The position numbers and the translations under genes are program-made. Source: Spirochaetaceae bacterium (GTDB lineage: Bacteria; Spirochaetota; Spirochaetia; Treponematales; Breznakiellaceae). From it: 5,150 bases of DNA. Of the stretch, positions 1 through 5,150 are shown one piece after another. The notes under the pieces are model-generated. The model was not told the origin of the DNA and did no database searches. It saw nothing but the letters and a program-made list of their open reading frames with translations. The stretch lies in the NCBI GenBank assembly GCA_031265635.1, contig JAISCK010000050.1, forward strand, positions 1 to 5,150. The letters run 5' to 3'. Positions within the stretch are counted from its first letter, which is position 1; the number at the start of each line of letters is the position of its first letter.

Positions 1-1004
1 CTTTCGGCATAACCGCCCCTGCTGGTCCTGGAAACGAGGAGGCCGGCATTGACCGGAAGTTTGGCATAGTTCACCAGGGAGGGGAAAAGCTGTACCAGGG
101 AGGCGTCTATCCAGCCCCGCCTGACCCTGCCGAACTGTATCAGTTCGGAGACTACCCGTATGGCTGTGTTCACCGGGACGGCGAAACCTATGCCGACCGA
201 TCCCCCCGACGGCGAATAGATCATGGTGTTAATCCCTATCATGCGCCCCTGGGAATCGAGGAGGGGTCCTCCGGAATTGCCCGGATTAATTGAAGCGTCG
301 GTCTGTATCATGTCCCTGATGATATTCTGGCGGGAGGTTTGTATGGGTCTTCCGAGCCCGGAGACTATGCCTACCGTGAGGGTCCTCTCCAGGGCAAAGG
401 GATTGCCTATGGCCATGACCTTTTGTCCCACCTTGAGGTTTGCCGAATCGCCGTAGGGTACGGTCTTGAGTTCCGTTCCGGCGGGAGGATCGAATTTAAG
501 CACCGCCAGGTCATTCTCGGGATCGGTTCCTATCACCTGGCCTTCGTACTGGCTGCCGTCGGCAAGGTTGATAAAAACCTTGTAGGCGTTTTCGATAACG
601 TGGTTATTGGTAAGAACATATCCGTTAAGGTCGATTATGGAACCTGAACCTGAGCCGCCCTCCTGGGGTATGGGTTCAAGGAACCAGTTAATCGCCACCG
701 TCTCCGTGGTGATATTCACCACGGCCTCGTTGAGCTGCTCATATACGGCGATATTCTCCCGCTCGTCCTCGCTAAAGACGGCAAGTTCGGCGGTCTTGAT
801 GAGCCGGGGATCAACATGGGCCGTCTGCGTGAGCCGGAACGTTTCCTGCCCCGCCGAAGCGGTCTCCGTCTCCGGGGCGTTACGGTTTTCCCCGCCCCTG
901 AAAAGGGGAAACCTGACTATACCCAGCCCAACGGCAAGCATTATCACGATGAGGCCGCTTAACGCGCAAAAAAAGAAAACCTGTCCACGGCTATAAAGTC
1001 TCAT
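1..1004 (-). CDS. htrA: HtrA/DegP-family membrane-anchored serine protease, 3' end cut by window edge
   Basis: This is a trypsin-like periplasmic protease of the HtrA (Do/DegP/DegS) family, which degrades or processes misfolded envelope proteins. The 334 visible codons begin at an ATG preceded by AGGGGG at 7 nt. Residues 10-30 form one hydrophobic segment after a short basic N-terminus (R2, R6), with no obvious cleavage site, so it is probably an uncleaved anchor with the protease in the periplasm. The catalytic triad is visible: His135 in TNNHVI, Asp165 in ENDLAVL and Ser244 in NPGNSGGPLLD, with normal family spacing. AIGNPF and the GIGFAVPV stretch are also typical. A PDZ domain begins near residue 297 (RRGWIDASLVQ...) and is interrupted by the window edge, so the number of PDZ domains is unknown. 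The gene is divergent from the lipoprotein gene. The family assignment is very secure; the choice among htrA, degP and degS symbols is not. Confidence 0.96.
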   Translation of the reverse strand, partial: MRLYSRGQVFFFCALSGLIVIMLAVGLGIVRFPLFRGGENRNAPETETASAGQETFRLTQTAHVDPRLIKTAELAVFSEDERENIAVYEQLNEAVVNITTETVAINWFLEPIPQEGGSGSGSIIDLNGYVLTNNHVIENAYKVFINLADGSQYEGQVIGTDPENDLAVLKFDPPAGTELKTVPYGDSANLKVGQKVMAIGNPFALERTLTVGIVSGLGRPIQTSRQNIIRDMIQTDASINPGNSGGPLLDSQGRMIGINTMIYSPSGGSVGIGFAVPVNTAIRVVSELIQFGRVRRGWIDASLVQLFPSLVNYAKLPVNAGLLVSRTSRGGYAE

Positions 1005-1011
1005 GACAGAA

Positions 1012-1017
1012 CCCCCT
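1012..1017 (-). promoter_or_regulatory. Shine-Dalgarno site of the HtrA-family gene
   Basis: Read on the minus strand, AGGGGG lies 7 nt before the ATG at 1004-1002. It supports this start, which also places the membrane anchor right at the N-terminus. Confidence 0.7.
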
Positions 1018-1030
1018 AGCTGTCAAGTCT

Positions 1031-1060
1031 ATCAAAAAAGCGCGTCATGGGGAACTCCAA
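1031..1060 (-). promoter_or_regulatory. Weak candidate promoter for the HtrA-family gene
   Basis: On the minus strand, TTGGAG (1060-1055) and TTTGAT (1036-1031) are separated by 18 nt. They match the sigma-70 consensus at 3/6 and 4/6 positions and would give a leader of roughly 20 nt holding the Shine-Dalgarno site. The match is poor. It is listed because this 106-nt gap is the only intergenic DNA upstream of the gene, and a promoter further inside the divergent gene cannot be excluded. Confidence 0.25.
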
Positions 1061-1075
1061 AAGCGGCGGCCTGGC

Positions 1076-1104
1076 CTGACGTTTTGGCGTTCCGGTGCTA
1101 TGAT
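1076..1104 (+). promoter_or_regulatory. Extended -10 sigma-70-type promoter for the lipoprotein operon
   Basis: A -35-like CTGACG (1076-1081, 4/6 to TTGACA) is followed after exactly 17 nt by TATGAT (1099-1104, 5/6 to TATAAT). A TG at 1096-1097 gives the extended -10 form TGnTATGAT. Counting the last T of the -10 as position -7 puts +1 at 1111, the A of the start codon of the next gene. No Shine-Dalgarno-like sequence precedes that ATG, so the transcript may be leaderless. It would drive both plus-strand genes. Confidence 0.6.
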
Positions 1105-1110
1105 AGTAGT

Positions 1111-3084
1111 ATGAATGTATCAGGATGGTTTTTCAGGAGCCGCGCCGCGTTTTTTGCCGGACTCGCGCTCCTTGCCGGTTTTGGACCGGTTTCATGTAAG
1201 AAAGAAACGCCCCGGACAGATTCTTCTTTTGAAGAACCGGCCCCGGTAACAAGGGCCCAAAGCGCCGAGGCGGTTTTTGTCCAGGGTTACGCGGAATTTG
1301 AACGGAACGGCCTGCGGGAACGCCTTGTGCAGGGCGTCCGTCTTGAAGCGGGCGATAGCATCATCGCCGGGGACGACGCTTCGGCGGAGCTGGAATTCGC
1401 TTCCCTGGCGAATGTCCGCATGCTTCCCGGTTCCCATCTTGTCATAAGGAATTTTTTTGAAGTACGCGGCGGAACGGAAAAACAGGGGCTGGAACTTTTT
1501 CTTGAAAGCGGCGCGGTTCTTGCCAAGGTGCAAAAACTAAATGCGGACGATGAATTCTATATAGCCACGCCCAACTCCCTCAGCGCGGTCAGGGGTACCC
1601 GTTTCCTCCTCCGCTATGAAAGCGGCGCGGGAAGTTCCCCAGGGGCCGGTTCCACGGGGGCGGAAAAGACCACCCTGGCGGTGCAGGAAGGCGAAATGGC
1701 CTTTCTCCCCTCAGGGCCTGTCCTGAAAGCCGTTCAGGAGGAACGGGAGGCCGATGCCGTTTCCGCCGCGGCGTTTGAGGAAGCCTTTGCCCTGGCCCCC
1801 CGTGCCGCTGCCGGAGAGGAAGCCCTCATTCCGGGCGGGGAGGACGCCTTTGACAGTCTCATGGAAGATGTACGTGATCGTGCCGGGGGCGGCGGGGAAC
1901 TATCCGGCGAAACCAGGCGGCTTATACAGGAAGCCCTCACGCGCTACAGGCCGGTATCCCTGGATTCCGAAGCGGAGGCCCTTCTTGGCCTCATGGACCA
2001 TGTGCGGGACCCCGGTACAGGATATTCGGTACTGCCCGCGGCGCTTCCCGCCCAATTTATCGCGACGTACCGCGAAGGCCCCAGGCAGGCTGCCCCGGCC
2101 CGGCCAATCGAAATTCCCCCAAAGCCGTATCCGGCCATGCTCTGGGAAAAGCAGCTTGAAAACCGTTCCCCTGTTGACAGCATAGACCGTTCCGGGCGGG
2201 TACTCTTTGTGATGGACGCCTCAGGCGGAGCCTACGGCATATCCGAGACAGGGTCCCTGCTTTGGGAAACCGGCGAAGCCGTAGCCTTAACCGGCCTTGA
2301 TAACGGCGCGGTCCTCACCGGCAAAACGGGCCTTTCGGTGCTTGACTCAGGCAGCGGCGAAAGCCGGGGCTTCTATCCCTTTAACGGCTGGGCCGGCCTT
2401 CCCCGCTCAAGGGGCCTTTCCGTACCCCAGGGCATAGCGCTGGCAACTCCCCGGGGCGTTACTATATGCCGCCAGGAAAACGCCCAGCTTATACGGGAAA
2501 TACCCGTAGCCGGAGGCATCATTTCTTCGCTCATCCTTGCCGGGCGGGAACTTGCCGGTATCAACGGCCAGGGCAGAATCGTGATCATCGACGCCGCGGC
2601 CGGGGCGATACGGCTCGAAATCCCCTCGGACCTGGGGACAGAGGTCTATACGCCCTGTTACCGGGACGGCGTTGTCTACGGAACCAACAGGCAGGGGCGC
2701 GTCATTGCCGTTGACCTGCAAAGCGGGGCCATCAAGTGGGAACGGAATCTTGAAAACGGCATACGCGCGGAACCGGAGCAGGACGCTTCCAGACTGTACC
2801 TGTGGACCAGCGTCAATATCCTGGTGCGCGTAACAATGGCGGACGGCAGCGACGCCGGTACTCCCATTCCCAATGTAGAATCAGCGCCCCTCCTTGCCAA
2901 CGGCAAACTCTACTTCGGCGGCCCCGGCGGAACCCTGGTCAGCGCCGACCCGGCCAGCGGCAGGATACTCAAAACAAGCCCCATGCCCGGCGCAACAAGC
3001 GTGCGGCCCCTTCTTGTGGGAAATGTCCTTTACGCGGGAACCGTTGACGGGAGGCTCATACGCCTTGACGCGGCGCAGCTATAA
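1111..3084 (+). CDS. Predicted lipoprotein: FecR-like domain plus C-terminal PQQ/BamB-like beta-propeller
   Basis: A 657-residue envelope protein of unknown specific role. The N-terminus is a signal peptide: basic positions R9 and R11, a hydrophobic run at 12-27, then Cys29 after GPVS and before KKE. This is a loose lipobox with Pro at -3, tolerable in spirochaetes. Residues about 51-200 match the FecR fold, with the V..G..L..GD.I...D.A.LEF pattern, LESGAVLAKV, and TPNSLSAVRGTRF at about 153-165. Residues about 205-338 are an Ala/Glu/Arg-rich linker with two LMxxVRD copies (250-256 and 294-300). Residues about 339-657 are propeller repeats of about 40 residues, for example GRVIAVDLQSGAIKWE, giving roughly eight blades as in BamB. 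FecR proteins are classically anti-sigma or signalling proteins; here there is no N-terminal anti-sigma region and no adjacent sigma factor, so a periplasmic scaffold or binding role is more likely. The ATG at 1111 is preferred over the in-frame ATG at 1003, which would bury the signal peptide and overlap the divergent start. Confidence 0.88.
   Translation: MNVSGWFFRSRAAFFAGLALLAGFGPVSCKKETPRTDSSFEEPAPVTRAQSAEAVFVQGYAEFERNGLRERLVQGVRLEAGDSIIAGDDASAELEFASLANVRMLPGSHLVIRNFFEVRGGTEKQGLELFLESGAVLAKVQKLNADDEFYIATPNSLSAVRGTRFLLRYESGAGSSPGAGSTGAEKTTLAVQEGEMAFLPSGPVLKAVQEEREADAVSAAAFEEAFALAPRAAAGEEALIPGGEDAFDSLMEDVRDRAGGGGELSGETRRLIQEALTRYRPVSLDSEAEALLGLMDHVRDPGTGYSVLPAALPAQFIATYREGPRQAAPARPIEIPPKPYPAMLWEKQLENRSPVDSIDRSGRVLFVMDASGGAYGISETGSLLWETGEAVALTGLDNGAVLTGKTGLSVLDSGSGESRGFYPFNGWAGLPRSRGLSVPQGIALATPRGVTICRQENAQLIREIPVAGGIISSLILAGRELAGINGQGRIVIIDAAAGAIRLEIPSDLGTEVYTPCYRDGVVYGTNRQGRVIAVDLQSGAIKWERNLENGIRAEPEQDASRLYLWTSVNILVRVTMADGSDAGTPIPNVESAPLLANGKLYFGGPGGTLVSADPASGRILKTSPMPGATSVRPLLVGNVLYAGTVDGRLIRLDAAQL
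1858..2010 (+). repeat. Degenerate internal protein repeat in the linker (LMEDVRD / LMDHVRD)
   Basis: Two short matching segments lie 44 residues apart between the FecR domain and the propeller: LMEDVRD (1858-1878) and LMDHVRD (1990-2010). Each follows an acidic stretch and precedes a Gly-rich one. They may be remnants of an ancient duplicated helical hairpin, or chance similarity in an acidic, Ala-rich linker. Confidence 0.4.
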
Positions 3085-3117
3085 CTACGCCCCGGAATCG
3101 CCGATACTTAACAGAAG

Positions 3118-3122
3118 AAGGA
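3118..3122 (+). promoter_or_regulatory. Shine-Dalgarno site of the NlpC/P60-like gene
   Basis: AAGGA in a purine-rich run ends 6 nt before the ATG at 3129. It fixes the start of the downstream gene and contrasts with the missing Shine-Dalgarno site at the first gene of the pair. The 44-nt gap between the two genes holds no hairpin that I can see, which fits co-transcription. Confidence 0.8.
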
Positions 3123-3128
3123 AAGAAT

Positions 3129-4493
3129 ATGGCAAAACCGGCGCTGAAACACGGACTACTGGTCTTTCTCTTTACCGCTGCCCTTGGAAGCGTCCCGGCC
3201 CAAAGCATCGCCGCGGACAAGCCGACCAGGGAAATCTCCGATGATTCGGCCCTCAGGGTAAGCCTTGCCGATGCCTGGTTTAACGAAATACCTTCCAGGG
3301 TGCTGGGTCGGGGGTCTGAACTGTACCGGCTCCCCGGCGGGGACCATATCGAAGTCAGGTCGGAACGGGGAAACTCAGGCGAGTTCATGGTGATTCTTGC
3401 CAGGGGCCGGAACGGAAACTATCCGGGCTGGATACAGGGTTCGTGGATACTCACGAGGAGCAGCGCCGACGGCAAACCCGGCCGTATCAGGGTATTCCTG
3501 CGTAGCGACCCCTATACCTATGTTCAATTTAGTCCTCTGGACGACGGGCGGAGCCGTATGGACGTGGTACTTTACGAAGGCTACGCGGCGCGTTCCCTTA
3601 CCGTGGCCCTTCCCTTTACACAGCTTCTCGTTTCCCCTCTGGAAGAAGTTTTTTCAGCCCTCGGCGGCCGCTTTCCCCGGCGCTACTTTGATCCCGACCC
3701 CGGACTTTACCGGGACACGCGGGATTTTGTGTACCGGGTAAGGGAGCGGCTTCCTGAACTCAGCTTTGTTGACGACGGCGCCAGGGACGAGGAAGGCCGT
3801 TATGTCTATATCAACACCCTTGCCCTTCAGAACTCCGGCGCCCCTGATTCGGGCGGGCTTAACTGTTCGGGCTTTGCCAAATGGATAGTAGACGGCATTC
3901 TGCGGCCCGTTACCGGGAAACGGCTTGCCATAGACCCCCTCAAGGCTCCCTACGGCGATCGCGGCTCTTCGTTTACCGAAGCCTGGGAACGGTCCAGGGA
4001 CCCCTATTTTGGCCTTGACTGGACCCGCAACCTTGCCGCGGCGGCGGCCCGGACCTTGAGGACGCCCGGTTTTGATACTCTTGATGAACTTGAAGTCCGC
4101 GTTGACCGCACCGCCAATGTGATTATGCGCGCGGGGGGACAGAGTTCCGTCCGCTCCTATCCGGGCTTTCTCCCCGACGCCGGTTTTGGCATCGAGGGCC
4201 TCCACGCGCTGCTCTATACCCTGGCTGTTGACGAACCGGGAAAAATCTACCTTGCTTCAATAAATAACGAACTTGGCGCGCCCACTACCAAAGAGAATCC
4301 CCGGGGCGCGCCCCGGCTCAGGCAGCACTTCCATGTGGCCGTTCTTGTTCCCTACTTTACCGAAAGCGGGGTGTTTCAGGTCGCCCTTTTCGAGAGCGCC
4401 GAAGAAACCAGTTTTACCCGCTTCAAAAACCGCTATCCCGGCCACTATGTCAACCTGACCCGCATACCCCTGGAAGCCGCCTTTGATCCTTAA
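3129..4493 (+). CDS. Secreted protein with NlpC/P60-like (papain-like) cysteine motif
   Basis: A 454-residue protein that I cannot name. The N-terminus MAKPALKHG followed by a hydrophobic run (10-20) and VPA at 22-24 looks like a type I signal peptide cut after Ala24, so it is probably periplasmic. Residues about 40-170 are beta-rich, with aromatic and charged strands (PGWIQGSWIL, YVQFSPLDD, MDVVLYEGYAARSLTVALPF), of unassigned fold. At 243-251, GLNCSGFAK resembles the nucleophile motif of NlpC/P60 amidases and endopeptidases ([DN]CSG[FL]), and Cys246 is the only cysteine in the protein. Near the C-terminus, HFHVAVLVPYF (400-410) resembles the catalytic His strand (HVGIYx), with His402 or His400 as candidate. 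The Cys-His distance of about 156 residues is much longer than in simple NlpC/P60 domains (about 50), implying an insertion or a diverged papain-like fold. If active, it would cut peptidoglycan stem peptides or another amide bond. It is 44 nt behind the FecR/propeller gene and likely in its operon. Confidence 0.85.
   Translation: MAKPALKHGLLVFLFTAALGSVPAQSIAADKPTREISDDSALRVSLADAWFNEIPSRVLGRGSELYRLPGGDHIEVRSERGNSGEFMVILARGRNGNYPGWIQGSWILTRSSADGKPGRIRVFLRSDPYTYVQFSPLDDGRSRMDVVLYEGYAARSLTVALPFTQLLVSPLEEVFSALGGRFPRRYFDPDPGLYRDTRDFVYRVRERLPELSFVDDGARDEEGRYVYINTLALQNSGAPDSGGLNCSGFAKWIVDGILRPVTGKRLAIDPLKAPYGDRGSSFTEAWERSRDPYFGLDWTRNLAAAAARTLRTPGFDTLDELEVRVDRTANVIMRAGGQSSVRSYPGFLPDAGFGIEGLHALLYTLAVDEPGKIYLASINNELGAPTTKENPRGAPRLRQHFHVAVLVPYFTESGVFQVALFESAEETSFTRFKNRYPGHYVNLTRIPLEAAFDP
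4301..4316. repeat. Perfect 16-bp palindrome inside the NlpC/P60-like gene
   Basis: CCGGGGCGCGCCCCGG is identical to its reverse complement and lies in codons for PRGAPR. The nonamer GGCGCGCCC inside it (4305-4313) also occurs exactly 30 bp upstream (4275-4283), in the same frame and again coding Gly-Ala-Pro. The gap-free symmetry argues against a transcript hairpin with a normal loop. High local GC and codon use may explain it. Confidence 0.6.
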
Positions 4494-4517
4494 AATTGAA
4501 CCATAGGCTTTTTCCCG
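4494..4517. other. Short convergent gap with no recognisable terminator
   Basis: Only 24 nt separate the TAA of the plus-strand gene from the TAG of the minus-strand gene. It has an A/T-rich start and a short T run, but I find no GC stem ahead of it on either strand. Termination of the two convergent transcripts is therefore Rho-dependent, lies within the opposite gene, or uses a structure I cannot see. Confidence 0.5.
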
Positions 4518-5150
4518 CTATCTGATCACCATGACCTTGCGTATCTCGTCAATGTCAGGACCCACAATGCGGATAAAGTACATGCCCCTGGCAACAATGT
4601 TACCGCCCTCGTTCCTTCCGTTCCATTCAACCGTATACGCCTCGCCGCTTGAGCTCTGGTTGCCCCGTTGAAGCACCTTGACGAGGTTGCCGTCCAGGGT
4701 AAAGACCTGTATGGTTACCCGGCCTCCCCTGGAAAGGTTATAACGCAGGAAAGTACGCTCGCCCCTTGACGGATCTATTACGTTGTTCAGTATGGTGGCC
4801 CCGCCCCTCTGGTTTACAATATCAAGAACCCTGAAGCTGAAAGGCTTAATCCGCCTGTACCAGTCGGGAGGTATGCCGCTCCCCGCCTTTATATTCAAAC
4901 GGGCCACATAGAGGTCGACCGGCGAAGAAGGAAAGTGAAAAAAGAAGTCAAGAAGGCCCCGCTTGAAGTCCGTATTGCTTGTCGAGAAGGAATAATTATA
5001 GAGCGGCGGAGCCGGGGGTGAAGACGAGGCACCCGGCGACGAAACGGAGGGCGCTCCGGGAGTCATGAAAAAGCTGTTAGGCGGGGGGAGCGGGGGGAGC
5101 CAGAGCCCCACAGGCCCATAGCGGGAATCGGCCCGGTATTGTTCGGGTAC
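4518..5150 (-). CDS. C-terminal part of a large exported protein ending in a FlgD-like Ig domain (5' end outside window)
   Basis: The frame is open from the right edge to the TAG at 4520-4518, giving 210 visible residues and no required start. The GTG at 5111 and the ATG at 5024-5066 region are internal candidates only; thirteen codons continue upstream of that GTG without a stop. Visible residues 16-50 are a Pro/Ser/Ala-rich linker (LPPLPPP, then PGAPS and SSPPAPP). Residues about 51-112 are beta-rich (DFFFHFP, VDLYVARLNI). Residues about 114-210 match the FlgD-like Ig or secretion-tail type fold: ILNNVIDPSRGE, TFLRYNLS, VTIQVFTLDGNLVKVL, YTVEWNGRNEGG and ARGMYFIRI, ending in KVMVIR. Such domains close many large surface or envelope proteins; in FlgD the domain belongs to the hook-capping protein. 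The composition is not that of FlgD itself. The main function lies in the missing N-terminal part. It converges on the NlpC/P60-like gene, so it is not in that operon. Confidence 0.85.
   Translation of the reverse strand, partial: VPEQYRADSRYGPVGLWLPPLPPPNSFFMTPGAPSVSSPGASSSPPAPPLYNYSFSTSNTDFKRGLLDFFFHFPSSPVDLYVARLNIKAGSGIPPDWYRRIKPFSFRVLDIVNQRGGATILNNVIDPSRGERTFLRYNLSRGGRVTIQVFTLDGNLVKVLQRGNQSSSGEAYTVEWNGRNEGGNIVARGMYFIRIVGPDIDEIRKVMVIR
5081..5098. repeat. Two tandem copies of a 9-bp G-rich unit in a Pro-rich linker
   Basis: GCGGGGGGA occurs twice in direct tandem (5081-5089 and 5090-5098). On the coding (minus) strand each unit supplies three codons, giving the LPPLPPP segment. A 9-bp unit changes linker length without shifting the frame. 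Each copy also holds a run of six G, which could slip. Confidence 0.8.

Noticed and set aside
223..996. Plus-strand open frames at 223-456, 339-647 and 607-996
   Set aside because: They lie antisense to the HtrA-family gene, whose catalytic motifs are all intact on the minus strand. Their translations show no recognisable domain.
1021..1026. Perfect TTGACA on the minus strand as a -35 box for the protease gene
   Set aside because: It is only about 17 nt before the start codon, so the matching -10 would fall inside the coding sequence (TGAGAC), which is not -10-like.
1003..1110. N-terminal extension of the lipoprotein gene to the in-frame ATG at 1003
   Set aside because: It would overlap the start codon of the divergent protease gene, lie upstream of the promoter, lack a Shine-Dalgarno site and place the lipoprotein signal peptide 36 residues inside the protein.
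3654..4205. 183-codon minus-strand open frame inside the NlpC/P60-like gene
   Set aside because: It is antisense to a well-supported gene in GC-rich DNA, where long antisense frames are common. Its product is Gly/Lys/Pro-rich without a motif.
4494..4520. Bidirectional intrinsic terminator in the convergent gap
   Set aside because: There is a short T run on the plus strand but no inverted repeat ahead of it long enough to form a stem.
5081..5100. G-quadruplex in the G-rich repeat
   Set aside because: There are only two long G runs. A four-tract structure would require splitting each run of six with no loop, and the pattern is explained by Pro codons on the opposite strand.

Overview
The window looks like part of a GC-rich chromosome of a Gram-negative-type (double-membrane) bacterium. 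The envelope protein repertoire, the loose lipobox of the central lipoprotein and the overall style of the proteins suggest a spirochaete, possibly of the Treponema group. That assignment is an inference from protein character; no rRNA or other marker gene is present. All four genes encode exported or membrane-anchored proteins. I see no tRNA, rRNA, CRISPR array, insertion sequence or phage gene.

Layout: (1) Positions 1-1004, minus strand: the N-terminal 334 codons of an HtrA/DegP-family serine protease with a membrane anchor and intact His/Asp/Ser triad, cut by the left edge inside its first PDZ domain. (2) Positions 1005-1110: a short divergent intergenic region. It holds a Shine-Dalgarno site for the protease and, on the plus strand, a good extended -10 promoter whose predicted transcription start falls on the A of the next gene's ATG. 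(3) Positions 1111-3084, plus strand: a 657-residue predicted lipoprotein with a FecR-like domain, an Ala/Glu-rich linker and a C-terminal PQQ/BamB-like beta-propeller of about eight blades. (4) Positions 3129-4493, plus strand, 44 nt downstream and probably in the same transcript: a 454-residue secreted protein with an NlpC/P60-like Cys motif and a possible catalytic His near its C-terminus. (5) Positions 4518-5150, minus strand, convergent: the 3' end of a larger gene whose product has a Pro/Ser-rich linker and ends in a FlgD-like Ig domain.

The central pair is the most distinctive part. It joins an envelope-anchored FecR/propeller protein, with no sigma factor or TonB receptor beside it, to a putative papain-like envelope hydrolase. 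A scaffold or sensor working with a cell-wall or protein-processing enzyme, next to a periplasmic quality-control protease, is a reasonable hypothesis that the sequence alone cannot prove.
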